In this document: positions 1 through 8,383 of the stretch, in pieces
Position numbering within the stretch: position 1 is the stretch's first letter
How the letters are laid out: every line of letters begins with the position of its first letter
Assembly (NCBI GenBank): GCA_022013205.1
Contig: JAKLQT010000209.1
Coordinates: 1 to 15,791, forward strand
DNA: 15,791 nt
Direction: 5' to 3'
Origin: Candidatus Omnitrophota bacterium
GTDB taxonomy: Bacteria; Omnitrophota; Gorgyraeia; B26-G9
Program-made: the position numbers and the translations under genes
Notes under the pieces: generated by a model
Told to the model about the DNA's origin: nothing
Database searches by the model: none
Seen by the model: only the letters and a program-made list of their open reading frames with translations

Positions 1-109
1 AATCAATCATTAAGACAACCCCTATTACATATAACGAAGATAATAAACCGAAAATAAGCAATAGTTTGCGCGCATAAGGATAAATAATTCTTTCTTGCCT
101 GAAATTCAT
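1..109 (-). CDS. Partial membrane protein, N-terminal 36 residues only
   Basis: An open frame starts at an ATG (107-109) and runs off the left edge without a stop. The visible 36 residues begin MNFRQERIIYPYARK and are followed by a hydrophobic stretch (about residues 17-34), so the protein probably starts with a short basic cytoplasmic segment and a transmembrane helix. An AAAAGG ribosome binding site lies about 10 bases upstream, inside the end of the preceding gene, and only 6 bases separate the two genes. This supports it as the next cistron of the operon. I do not recognise the family. In this context an ABC exporter, polymerase or acyltransferase would be plausible, but nothing visible decides between them. 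Confidence 0.6.
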   Translation of the reverse strand, partial: MNFRQERIIYPYARKLLLIFGLLSSLYVIGVVLMID

Positions 110-115
110 ATTCAA

Positions 116-871
116 TCAGCCTTTTTTAAATAAAAACATACCACAGGAATAACTACTTCCGGAAAATTCATCCAAGGCCACCCGTTCCACAAAACGTCCG
201 TCATCATGGACCCCTGAAAACTCTACTAGTTCAAGGCCTGCAAAGTAATCAATAATAGTCTTAGGATCATGTACTCTATGGGCATTAAAACATACCCGCT
301 GTTTACCAACCGGCAGCGCAAAGTAGAGATAGCCTCCCGAAACCAATACCCGCATTAACTCAGCACAAGCCTGCTGTGTACCGTAGGGATTAAGTGCATC
401 CCCATACCGACCCAAGCCAACATGTTCAGCCACATGCGAACAGGAAAGAGAATTAATAGAACTATCCGCAAAAGGCAAGTTAAGAATATCTCCACTACAA
501 TTGGTTAAACCCTCTATCCTCACTTCTAACGGACGATAATCCATGAAGGTTACAGGTATTACGGCACTAAGAAGATTAACAAACATACTGGATGAGCCGA
601 TATCCACATGATTCGCGGGATTATTAGCTACAATACGCCGCATAATCCAACCATTGCTGTAGAAATAATGCGCATCAACTTTAGTCACCATAGTATGTTC
701 ATGTAGTTGCGGCTGGGCATCGAAGAAACACAATGCCTCAGAGCCATGCATACGGGCATAACGCAACCAATCTCTTATATACCGCGGATAAGAGCAAAAA
801 CTCCTGATGACCTGAAGAGGATCAAGTATAGGCGTTACTAAACAATAAAACATAATTGCTATTGTTTTCAT
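116..871 (-). CDS. DUF268 family protein, methyltransferase-like
   Basis: This 251-residue protein resembles the DUF268 family, a Rossmann-type, SAM-methyltransferase-like group common in surface polysaccharide loci. A degenerate motif I (DIGSS, residues 90-94) is followed by an acidic strand end (D111 in DYRP), then SGDI (126-129) and LPFAD (132-136). The signature stretch SHVAEHVGLGRYGD (145-158) is what I associate with DUF268, and HRVHDP follows at 198-203. No signal peptide is obvious, although the first 18 residues are rather hydrophobic. The ATG at 869-871 is preceded by GGAG at 4-base spacing, which supports this start. It follows the RfbV-like glycosyltransferase by 32 bases. Methylation of a sugar is an inference; the substrate and even the activity of this family are unclear to me. 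Confidence 0.8.
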   Translation of the reverse strand: MKTIAIMFYCLVTPILDPLQVIRSFCSYPRYIRDWLRYARMHGSEALCFFDAQPQLHEHTMVTKVDAHYFYSNGWIMRRIVANNPANHVDIGSSSMFVNLLSAVIPVTFMDYRPLEVRIEGLTNCSGDILNLPFADSSINSLSCSHVAEHVGLGRYGDALNPYGTQQACAELMRVLVSGGYLYFALPVGKQRVCFNAHRVHDPKTIIDYFAGLELVEFSGVHDDGRFVERVALDEFSGSSYSCGMFLFKKG

Positions 872-903
872 ATTTCTCCAGAAAGTTTTCTAGGGCTTGG
901 CAA

Positions 904-1887
904 TCAATTTTTAATTAAATTAATAAAAGGTTTTATTATTTTATAAAATTTAATTAAATTCATTTTTATAAGCAACATCTGAATTAGTGTTTTTGGATTC
1001 TTTAATAAAACAAACACACGAATACCTGCGTCTCTAAAACCGCTGTCAAGTAATTCTGGCTTTGAAGTAATTAAAGTCCCCATTTTAGCCGCAAAAATAA
1101 ATTGCATACCATCGCAGTATGAGCGATCTTTTTTTCTTTCAGCTAACCCCGGTAAATATTTAAGAACAAAAGGGTGATAAAAAATTTTATATACCTCAAA
1201 AAAAAGCTTGGGATCAAAGGTGAATTTCATATAATCTTCATCACAGCTGGCTAACGGCTGAGAAACAACGCATAATTTCGGATGCTTACTAGCATGTATA
1301 ACCGAAAATGCCAGGTCAATAAAAAAGAATCCGTTTTTCATAAACGGCTCCAACTCCTTCAACTGCTGAGCATTCAAGCTTATCTTTCGCAAAACATAAG
1401 TGCTAATTTTCGGGCTTATTGAAAGAAGTTCTATTATGATTTTCGGCCTAGTAATTATTTCATACTTATTTAAAAAATTAAAAGCTTTAATCTTCGCCCC
1501 TATAGGCTGCTCAAAAGAAAAAATCAGCACATCCGGATTGTTTTCCCGCAAGCCTTGTAAAATCATTGATAGTGCACTCGGCAGCGGGATATCATCATCA
1601 GCGAAAAACCAAACATAATCTGCTTGTGCTTTTTCATAAAGAAATCTACAATTGGCATCAAATCCTAAATTTTTTGGCTGCCTAAAATAATTGATTTTAC
1701 TATCCGCTGAAGCTACCGACATCATTAAATTATAGGTGTCATCAATTGAAGCATTATCGCTAACTAAAACCTCTATTTGATCAACCAGATTAGCTAGAAC
1801 AATCTGATTCTCCAATATTTTCAAAAGACGTTTGAGTTTATCTGCACGATTATAGGTAGGAATAGCAATTGACAATAAAAGTTTCAT
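904..1887 (-). CDS. Family 2 glycosyltransferase, RfbV (abequosyltransferase)-like
   Basis: This is a 327-residue GT-A fold transferase. The N-terminal nucleotide-binding strand reads SIAIPTYNRADKL (6-18), followed by SDNAS (43-47), NLGFDANC (73-80) and the metal-binding acidic cluster DDD (97-99) in YVWFFADDD. The overall pattern, with N-x-G-x-D-x-N before the acidic motif and a CDED segment near residue 215, recalls Salmonella RfbV, which transfers abequose from CDP-abequose. Length also matches (RfbV is about 330 residues). Since the locus makes CDP-dideoxy sugars, a dideoxyhexosyl donor is an attractive inference but is not proven. The start ATG overlaps the flippase stop in an ATGA arrangement and has an AGGGGGG ribosome binding site just upstream. 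The last about 30 residues are Lys/Ile-rich and could lie on the membrane. Confidence 0.85.
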   Translation of the reverse strand: MKLLLSIAIPTYNRADKLKRLLKILENQIVLANLVDQIEVLVSDNASIDDTYNLMMSVASADSKINYFRQPKNLGFDANCRFLYEKAQADYVWFFADDDIPLPSALSMILQGLRENNPDVLIFSFEQPIGAKIKAFNFLNKYEIITRPKIIIELLSISPKISTYVLRKISLNAQQLKELEPFMKNGFFFIDLAFSVIHASKHPKLCVVSQPLASCDEDYMKFTFDPKLFFEVYKIFYHPFVLKYLPGLAERKKDRSYCDGMQFIFAAKMGTLITSKPELLDSGFRDAGIRVFVLLKNPKTLIQMLLIKMNLIKFYKIIKPFINLIKN

Positions 1888-3404
1888 AGCCCCCCTGCTG
1901 ATTTTAATTTCAAAAAGTTGTTAACGCTATTTCTTTCTGCATTATTTATACCAAATTTATAAACTCCAAACATCCAAAAAATAATATATAAACCAGTAAG
2001 CATGAATAAATTTATCCAGGAAAGCGCTAAGTCATACTGCCGTATACCAATAGTCAATATTGCTATAGGAATACTGGCAATTAATGTAGGCTTATAAACC
2101 TCTCGCCATAATTGGTCAAATTTGATCCTGAGAGATTGCATGCTTCGGGACAAAAGAAACATTAAAATAGGCAAGGAAGCTAAAACCAAAGAAACCGCGA
2201 CCCATTGAAAACCAAACACCTTTCCTAAAAATAACGCTAGTAATACATTTGATATCCCCGCTATGATCGATACACTAGACCAATAGCGAATATTTGCAAA
2301 AACAACAATCATTGTGCCATTCACATGATTAAGCACTGCGATAATTGCAAAAATAGCAAAAAATATGGTCATAAAATCCCCTGCGTATTGCTGCGGATTA
2401 ATCCAGACAGAAACCAATAATCTATTCATGCTTATGACTCCCAAAGCAAGGGGCACAACCAATAACATCGAGTAGCGCAACAACCTGAAATAGGCACTTT
2501 GTAAGGCAGGAAAATTCTTTCTAGCGAACAATTCATTTGCCGCGGGAGAAGCATTTTCAGATAGTTTAAGAATTGCTTGAAATAATAAAAATATCGGCAT
2601 TTTAGTCGTATAATAAACTGATGCTGTCGCTGCACCGTATAAATAACCCACTATCATATTGTCCGTCCCGTATAAAAATAGAACAGCAACATTTACCCCC
2701 CAATATTTTCTACCAAAAGAAAACATATCCTTAAATAATGCCCGATCTTTTATGCCCCAGCCAAATTTATAAACAGGAAATAATTTCTTAAAATATATAG
2801 AACTTAAACTCGAAATTATTAATTCAGCTAATATGTTTGCCAATATCAAACCAACAAGCCCTGCCTTCATAAAAACAAGAATTAATGAAAGAATTAAACG
2901 GCTTGTATTGCCTAAAATGGCGATAAAATTTGAAGCCGCCATATTTTGTGTAGCATGTAAATTATAATTGTAAATTACAAGTGGCGTGCGAATAATTATC
3001 CATAGACCGTATAAGTAACAAGATAATCGAGCCTGAGCCAGGATAACATCATCAACAAGTAAAAATTCATTAACAAAAAAACTAAAAATAATAATTAGCA
3101 AACCAAATATTAAGTTAGTAAACAGATAAAATGTTCGGCCTATATTAAAAGTTTGTACAAACCTGGCACCGCTATCATCAAAACCAAAAGCTTGCGCTAA
3201 ATACCTGCCTAATGCTGCACCGAATCCTAAATCCAAAAGAATGCCATAGCCTATAACCTGCATTAGAATAGCATAAGCTCCCAGCGTCTCTCTACCGGCT
3301 ATTTTTAATATTAAAGGCGCTAGTACTGCCTGCAATACTATCTGCAAGCCGTACTGCAAAAAACTCATTCCTGTACCCTTGGCAGCTTTATTAACTCTAC
3401 TCAT
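1884..3404 (-). CDS. wzx: Wzx-type polysaccharide flippase (MOP superfamily)
   Basis: The 506-residue protein is almost entirely hydrophobic, with roughly 14 predictable membrane segments (for example near 16-36, 43-66, 96-112, 123-143, 162-179, 182-204, 237-256, 311-328, 344-369, 378-396, 399-418, 441-456 and 462-482). This is the layout of RfbX/Wzx proteins, which move undecaprenyl-linked repeat units across the inner membrane. The N-terminal region with LGAYAILMQV (41-50) and a GLG-like loop (LLDLGFGAALGRYLA, 57-71) is typical of the family's first repeat. The gene overlaps the radical SAM gene by 8 bases and the downstream glycosyltransferase by 4 bases, so translation is probably coupled. 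Its presence points to the Wzx/Wzy route rather than an ABC-transporter route, although no Wzy is visible here. Confidence 0.9.
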   Translation of the reverse strand: MSRVNKAAKGTGMSFLQYGLQIVLQAVLAPLILKIAGRETLGAYAILMQVIGYGILLDLGFGAALGRYLAQAFGFDDSGARFVQTFNIGRTFYLFTNLIFGLLIIIFSFFVNEFLLVDDVILAQARLSCYLYGLWIIIRTPLVIYNYNLHATQNMAASNFIAILGNTSRLILSLILVFMKAGLVGLILANILAELIISSLSSIYFKKLFPVYKFGWGIKDRALFKDMFSFGRKYWGVNVAVLFLYGTDNMIVGYLYGAATASVYYTTKMPIFLLFQAILKLSENASPAANELFARKNFPALQSAYFRLLRYSMLLVVPLALGVISMNRLLVSVWINPQQYAGDFMTIFFAIFAIIAVLNHVNGTMIVVFANIRYWSSVSIIAGISNVLLALFLGKVFGFQWVAVSLVLASLPILMFLLSRSMQSLRIKFDQLWREVYKPTLIASIPIAILTIGIRQYDLALSWINLFMLTGLYIIFWMFGVYKFGINNAERNSVNNFLKLKSAGGL

Positions 3405-5100
3405 CTCGATACCTATTAACCCTTAAAATATATCTTTTTATAAAGTTTTTTACTTTAGGTTGTTGCGCAAAACCATATACTCTGTTCTTAATTTTTTGAA
3501 ATAGATTGTAAATGGGAATTTTTAATCTCAGTGGAATAATCCCATAGAAAATAGAAGACATTTTTAAAACTACCCAAAGAAAACCCGGCACAAGAAAGAA
3601 TCGGCGGCGACAAAAACGACAATACATCGTAAGCATAAAATTAAATTTTGTTAATAAAAATAAATTACCATACTCTACACTTTTCCTGCAATAAGGGCAT
3701 TTTACACAAAGGCTAAACGTACCTTCTTTATTCATTTTCAATTTATGAGCAACAGCATAAGCCCTATACCTACGATAAGTATCGTGAACTTCAAATTCTA
3801 GTTTTCTAAACTCTTTATCACTCATTGTTTTAGTCATATTGATAGGTTCACTATCAAGGCGGCTTGAAATAAAATCAATCCTGTCTTTAATTATTCCTCT
3901 TTCAAGGCAGCTCTTGTAAAGATGAGTGCCTGGGTATGGCATAATAAAAGCCAGCTGAATCCCCGCTTCAATATGCTGTTTCCAATAATCGAGTGTTTCG
4001 CGAGCAGTTTGTGCTGTTTCTACAACATCACCAAAAATAAAATTTGCCTGTATACTTATATCATTTTTTAAGGTCAGGTAAATGGCTCGATCGATAGCTT
4101 GTGGAGTTATGTGCTTTTTCATGCTTTTAAGAATAACGGGGCTATAACTTTCAAACCCGTAGCTAACCAAATAACAGCCTGAATCTTTCATGGCCCTAAG
4201 CATTTCATCGCTTACTTTATCAACCCGCATCTGGCAACTCCATTTACACTCCCATGAAAGATTTGAAGCCAGTTCTTTAAAACGCTTACAGAACTCATTT
4301 ACCCATTGCTGATTGTTTGAAAAGAGTTCATCGTAAATAGCAATGGTATTTATTTTATAACGTTTTACCGCAAGCGTGAGTTCTTGTATCACTGATTCAA
4401 CAGACCGCTGCCTGTATTTATTGCCTAGGGGGTGAAAACAAAAAGTGCACAAAAAAGGACATGAACGGCTACATATAATAGGATAAACCCTCGGATAATC
4501 ATATAAATCATAAAAATATTGGTCCGTCGGGCGCAAATGATCAAGATATTTCTCAAATTCAAAACCCTCTAAATCCGGCAAGGGGATGTTATCCAAATCC
4601 ATAATAGGAGTTTGAGCCTTATTGCAAACGAATCTATTATCTTTACTGCGATAGCCAATACCTGCTATATTGCTGATATCCGCCTTATTTTCCAAACAAT
4701 CAAGAAGAGCAAGAATCGTTTTTTCCCCTTCTCCAATAACGACATAATCCGGTTTTAATTCATTAAATATAAGCTCTGGCTCGCTTGAAATCACTCCCCC
4801 CCCTAAAATTATTCCTGTGTTTTTGTCTCTCTTGCGTACGGCATCAACAATAATCTTAACCTGGCGGTAAAAATGCGAAATACTTCCTGTGCAAACAAAA
4901 TCGTATTTTCCGTTTAAACTAAAAAATTTATCTAACAAATCTTCAATAGGTTCGGCAAAATGATTATGATTAAGACAGGTGACTTCATGCCCTGCTTGTT
5001 TTAAAACAGCTGAAATATATGCCAAGCCCAAAGGAAATAAATACTGGTAATTAATACGATCGCTTGTAATGCCTCTGGGGGCTATAAGTAAAATATTCAT
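3397..5100 (-). CDS. B12-binding domain radical SAM protein with C-terminal zinc-ribbon-like motif
   Basis: The N-terminal about 160 residues form a cobalamin-binding Rossmann domain: PLGLAYISAVLKQAGHEV (23-40), ILGGGVISSEPE (98-109) and VIGEGE (121-126). The radical SAM domain follows with the canonical C-x3-C-x2-C at C214, C218 and C221, then YDELFSNN (256-263) and GFES (315-318). After the barrel, at about residues 465-500, there is C465, C468-x2-C471 and C494-x2-C497, which looks like a four-cysteine zinc ribbon, then a hydrophobic segment (about 501-523) and a basic tail. At 567 residues it is longer than a simple B12-radical SAM core. Family members catalyse methylations or rearrangements at unactivated carbons. 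The substrate here is unknown; a sugar or lipid carrier is only inferred from context. It starts 31 bases after the CgeB-like gene; the AGGGAT upstream is distant (about 13 bases). Confidence 0.9.
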   Translation of the reverse strand: MNILLIAPRGITSDRINYQYLFPLGLAYISAVLKQAGHEVTCLNHNHFAEPIEDLLDKFFSLNGKYDFVCTGSISHFYRQVKIIVDAVRKRDKNTGIILGGGVISSEPELIFNELKPDYVVIGEGEKTILALLDCLENKADISNIAGIGYRSKDNRFVCNKAQTPIMDLDNIPLPDLEGFEFEKYLDHLRPTDQYFYDLYDYPRVYPIICSRSCPFLCTFCFHPLGNKYRQRSVESVIQELTLAVKRYKINTIAIYDELFSNNQQWVNEFCKRFKELASNLSWECKWSCQMRVDKVSDEMLRAMKDSGCYLVSYGFESYSPVILKSMKKHITPQAIDRAIYLTLKNDISIQANFIFGDVVETAQTARETLDYWKQHIEAGIQLAFIMPYPGTHLYKSCLERGIIKDRIDFISSRLDSEPINMTKTMSDKEFRKLEFEVHDTYRRYRAYAVAHKLKMNKEGTFSLCVKCPYCRKSVEYGNLFLLTKFNFMLTMYCRFCRRRFFLVPGFLWVVLKMSSIFYGIIPLRLKIPIYNLFQKIKNRVYGFAQQPKVKNFIKRYILRVNRYRDE

Positions 5101-5131
5101 TCTAGTATAATATCCCTATCTATTTACTTGG

Positions 5132-6160
5132 CTAATCTTGTTTTCTATAGATTTTAAGTTCATCTAATAGATTCGCCAGTCGTTTTTCCATTGGATGATC
5201 AAGGAGAGTGCGTGCTTGCCCCTTTTGGGCAATAGCTTCACGCTCATAATCATGTTTTAAGTAATAATTGACTTTCTCTAACAAATCCTCAGGGGAAACA
5301 AATATTGCAATTTCTTCTCCGATTAAATATATTCTCTCCAGACCTTCAACATTAAAAGAAAGCTGAAATCCTCCGCATGCATTAATTTCATAAAATCTAC
5401 CTTTAACCATCTCCCATATTTTCATGTCAGGACGAGTCAAAGCATGCATTGTCTGACGCCAGACTCGAAGAGTATTTTTAAGTGGCCGGGATAAAGTTGT
5501 TAAATAACGAATATCCCATGAAACACAATTTGACAAATTCAAATTAATGCGGCTTTGGTTAAAAATATTGATCATTTCATTAAAGTTGACCATACCTAAA
5601 GGCCATCCCCTGCCCCAAACACTTACATTAATCCCAGATCTCCTGAGATGATTGATCAACCATTCACGATAAGGATGATATTGCCCCAGAAATGTCACAT
5701 CATACTTCTTCGGAAGATTCATTTTTCGATAAACATCCGTATTACAAGCAAATGGTGAATAAATCACATTTGTAAATCCGGCTTCTCTAAATTTGCGCAA
5801 ACCATTGATATCTGCTGTATTAACAAATTTAAAGTGTCTAGCCCAAAAACGCGAATATTTAATTCGCCATGTATCATCAAACAAATAGCCAAGTGTAATC
5901 GTATATTTGCCAATCTCATCTACAATTTCTGGAATAAATTGATCTGTATGAGGGACAAAAAATACTAGTTCCGGTTTTTCGCACCGCACGGTCTCAAGCA
6001 ACTTCCGATTCATACCTTCGCGGCCAAGCACCCGCATATGCGCCATAAAATCAAAAGGAATGACTATAAATCCCATTTTTTCCAGAGGCTTTAGAAAATT
6101 GTAGTATTCGTAAGAGTCACACAAATTTAGTGGAGCAGCGGCAAGGATTATTTTCCTCAT
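5132..6160 (-). CDS. GT-B glycosyltransferase, CgeB/DUF3880-like
   Basis: The 342-residue protein has a two-domain GT-B look. The N-terminal half ends near LGYLFDDTWR (90-99), and the linker KKYDVTFLGQYHPYREWLI (151-169) is characteristic of CgeB-like and 'Glyco_trans_1_2' proteins. The C-terminal half carries KGRFYEINACGGFQL (253-267), including the acidic residue and glycine pair that contact the nucleotide in GT-B enzymes, then EGLERIYLIGEEIAIFVSPEDL (272-293). No membrane segment or signal peptide is seen. The start ATG overlaps the stop of the ColD-like gene as ATGA and has only a weak ribosome binding site, so translational coupling is likely. Donor and acceptor cannot be read from the sequence; a role in assembling the repeat unit is inferred from position. 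Confidence 0.85.
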   Translation of the reverse strand: MRKIILAAAPLNLCDSYEYYNFLKPLEKMGFIVIPFDFMAHMRVLGREGMNRKLLETVRCEKPELVFFVPHTDQFIPEIVDEIGKYTITLGYLFDDTWRIKYSRFWARHFKFVNTADINGLRKFREAGFTNVIYSPFACNTDVYRKMNLPKKYDVTFLGQYHPYREWLINHLRRSGINVSVWGRGWPLGMVNFNEMINIFNQSRINLNLSNCVSWDIRYLTTLSRPLKNTLRVWRQTMHALTRPDMKIWEMVKGRFYEINACGGFQLSFNVEGLERIYLIGEEIAIFVSPEDLLEKVNYYLKHDYEREAIAQKGQARTLLDHPMEKRLANLLDELKIYRKQD

Positions 6161-7425
6161 AATGTTTTACCAATGAATTTTTCAAAAACCTCGGCAAGGC
6201 GATCCAAGTTTTTTTTAGCTTCAAAAGGGTGCAACCCAAGATAGAACCCCCGATCATGTATAGCATCAGCACCAGGCAAATCTCCCTCCTGTAATTCAGG
6301 ATACAGTTTGCAAACTGGCTGCCGCGCTAGATTACCAGCCACAATTGGACGCGTTTCAACTCCCTGTTTTTCCAAATACGCCAAAAAATCCTCCTTTTTA
6401 AAAGGGCATTCGGGAGTAAGCATTATTGGTAAGGCAAACCAGGAACATTCTGCATCCGGTAAAACTTCCATTAATCGCATTATGCTCGAATGCCGATTAA
6501 GATATTTCTTGAAATAAGAAGCATTTTGGAGACGTTGAGCGTTAAAAGCAGGTAATCTTTTTAGTTGTTCAATGCCAAAACCAGCCTGAAGTTCAGTCGG
6601 CCTAACATTAAATCCCCAATTTAAAAACATATACCTAGGATCAAGACCTTCTGTAAATTCAGGCTTAGCATATTTTGCGTTACGCGCCCAACCATGAGCA
6701 CGCAATAAACGAAACAAATCGGATAACGATTGATCTTGGCATATAATCATTCCCCCTTCCATCGTGGTAATATGATGAGAAAAAAAGAACGAGAAACTGC
6801 CCGCTAATCCGAAAGTACCTACAGCTTTACCCTTAAATTTAGCTCCAAGCGCTTCACAACAATCTTCAATTAAAATTAAGTTGTGTTTCTGACAAATAGT
6901 CAAAACGCGATCCATGTCGCAAGGATTACCCATCAGATGCACAAGAGACACTGCGCGCGTCTTTGGCCCAATTTTAGCTTCCAAATCATTCAAATCCATA
7001 TTTAAAGTATTTGGATCCGTATCTACAAATCGTACTTTTAATCCTGCCATCATTGACGACCATAGCTGTGTAGGCCAAGTAACTGATGGAACCATAATTT
7101 CATCCCCCTGATTAAGAAATTTTTTCTGCGGGTTTATTAACGCAAATGCCATTAATAGATCGGCAGAAGATCCGCTATTAACCATTATCGCTTCTGGAGC
7201 CCCGGCAACAAACGCGAACTGCTTTTCAAATTCGTTAGTTTTTTCCCACATCGTCGTCCTAAAAGAACATAATGAATCTACTGCAGCCAAAATTTCTTCT
7301 GTATCATAAGTAGCCATACTCAAAGGATACCAGTATTTCTGAGGTTTATAACTATTAATCCGCGATGCTTCTTCCAGCAAAGCCTGAATGGGCTTGCGTA
7401 ATTGATAGGTATATTCTAAATTCAT
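6157..7425 (-). CDS. colD: ColD-like PLP-dependent GDP-4-keto-6-deoxymannose 3-dehydratase
   Basis: This 422-residue DegT/DnrJ/EryC1/StrS-fold protein has the PLP Schiff-base lysine replaced by histidine: the motif is FFSHHITTMEGG (214-225), with H217 at the lysine position. This substitution marks the 3-dehydratases rather than the aminotransferases. In ColD of Escherichia coli the equivalent histidine drives removal of the C3 hydroxyl of GDP-4-keto-6-deoxymannose, with glutamate regenerating PMP. Other matching features are NSGSSADLL (83-91), EDCCEALGA (187-195), RAHGWARN (242-249), FNVRPTELQAGFGIEQLKRL (272-291), SWF (328-330) and RPIVAGN (359-365). No C-x-C-x7-C iron-sulfur motif is present, which separates it from RfbH. 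It has about 35 more N-terminal residues than ColD. The ATG follows GGGAG at about 10 bases, and the ColC/Fcl-type gene lies 14 bases upstream. The exact nucleotide-sugar substrate is inferred. Confidence 0.82.
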   Translation of the reverse strand: MNLEYTYQLRKPIQALLEEASRINSYKPQKYWYPLSMATYDTEEILAAVDSLCSFRTTMWEKTNEFEKQFAFVAGAPEAIMVNSGSSADLLMAFALINPQKKFLNQGDEIMVPSVTWPTQLWSSMMAGLKVRFVDTDPNTLNMDLNDLEAKIGPKTRAVSLVHLMGNPCDMDRVLTICQKHNLILIEDCCEALGAKFKGKAVGTFGLAGSFSFFFSHHITTMEGGMIICQDQSLSDLFRLLRAHGWARNAKYAKPEFTEGLDPRYMFLNWGFNVRPTELQAGFGIEQLKRLPAFNAQRLQNASYFKKYLNRHSSIMRLMEVLPDAECSWFALPIMLTPECPFKKEDFLAYLEKQGVETRPIVAGNLARQPVCKLYPELQEGDLPGADAIHDRGFYLGLHPFEAKKNLDRLAEVFEKFIGKTL

Positions 7426-7439
7426 AAATAGCTTCTCCC

Positions 7440-8381
7440 TTATCTGGGGTAACGTTCCTCAAAATCATCCACAACTGATTGTATACCTACCGCTAAATCA
7501 ATTTTATGTTTCCAACCTAGCGCATGCAGTCGACTGACATCCAGTAATTTCAATGGCATCCCATCAGGTTTTGTCAGGTCCCAATTCAGCTTACCATTAT
7601 ATCCAATAATTCTGGCTATGTTTTGAGCTAATTCGCGTATAGTTAAATCTTGGCCGGAACCAACATTTATGATCTCTGGCAAATCATAATATTTCATTAA
7701 AAACAAACATGCATCCGCCAAATCATCTACATGCAATAGTTCTCTACGAGCATTACCTGTGCCCCACAGAGTAACTATTGGAGCATTATTTCTCTTAGCT
7801 TCAATAAAACGCCGGACCAATGCAGATACTACATGCGAACGCTCAAATTCAAAATGATCACCCTGCCCATATACATTGCAAGGCATCGGACAAATAACCT
7901 CCATACCAAATTGCTGTCGTAGCGCCTGGGCCAAACGAATACCCGCAATTTTGGCAATTGCATAGGATTCGTTTGTGGGCTCTAACTGACCACTCATAAA
8001 GTAATTTTCACGCATAGGTTGTGGTGATTCACGAGGATATATGCATGAACTCCCCAAAAAAATAGTCTTTTTGACTTGAAAATGCTGACATGCAAGCAAA
8101 ATATTATTTTGGATTTCAAGATTTTCTACTAAAAAATCCACAGGCGCAGCCATATTGGCGGAAATCCCACCCACTTTTGCCGCAGCAATAATTACATACT
8201 CAGGACTTTCTGCCTCAAAAAAACGCCAAACTAATTTGCGAGACATTAAATCCAGCTCTGAACGCTTCCGGAGAAGAAGCTTATTAAATCCATTTTTCCT
8301 AAAACACCGCACCAAAGCTTTACCCACAAGTCCCCCGTGGCCTGCAATATAAATTTTTGAATTAGATTTCAGATTAATCAT
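7440..8381 (-). CDS. fcl: GDP-L-fucose synthase / GDP-L-colitose synthase (ColC)-type epimerase-reductase
   Basis: This extended SDR begins MINLKSNSKIYIAGHGGLVG, the fingerprint start of GDP-fucose synthases. Numbering from this start (313 residues), further hallmarks are AAKVGG (67-72), GSSCIYP (110-116) with the epimerisation cysteine at 113, and the Y140-x3-K144 pair in ESYAIAK. SHV (182-184) carries the catalytic histidine, and LWGTGNARRELLHVDDLA follows at 205-222. The family performs C3/C5 or C5 epimerisation and NADPH-dependent C4 reduction of a GDP-4-keto sugar. Because a ColD-like 3-dehydratase follows immediately, the homologous ColC reaction (GDP-L-colitose) is at least as likely as GDP-L-fucose. 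I chose the ATG at 8379-8381, two bases after the preceding stop and with GGAAAGAG upstream. A longer frame would need a TTG at 8408 with no good ribosome binding site and would overlap the previous gene. Confidence 0.85.
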   Translation of the reverse strand: MINLKSNSKIYIAGHGGLVGKALVRCFRKNGFNKLLLRKRSELDLMSRKLVWRFFEAESPEYVIIAAAKVGGISANMAAPVDFLVENLEIQNNILLACQHFQVKKTIFLGSSCIYPRESPQPMRENYFMSGQLEPTNESYAIAKIAGIRLAQALRQQFGMEVICPMPCNVYGQGDHFEFERSHVVSALVRRFIEAKRNNAPIVTLWGTGNARRELLHVDDLADACLFLMKYYDLPEIINVGSGQDLTIRELAQNIARIIGYNGKLNWDLTKPDGMPLKLLDVSRLHALGWKHKIDLAVGIQSVVDDFEERYPR

Positions 8382-8383
8382 TT

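Noticed and set aside
900..960. AT-rich repeated TTAATTAAATT-like stretch near the end of the RfbV-like gene, considered as a regulatory or attachment repeat
   Set aside because: It falls within the coding sequence for a Lys/Ile/Asn-rich C-terminus and is low-complexity sequence without defined arms or flanking copies.
2432..2635. 67-codon minus-strand frame inside the flippase gene
   Set aside because: It is an out-of-frame overlap within wzx, with basic and aromatic-rich composition typical of a shifted membrane-protein frame.
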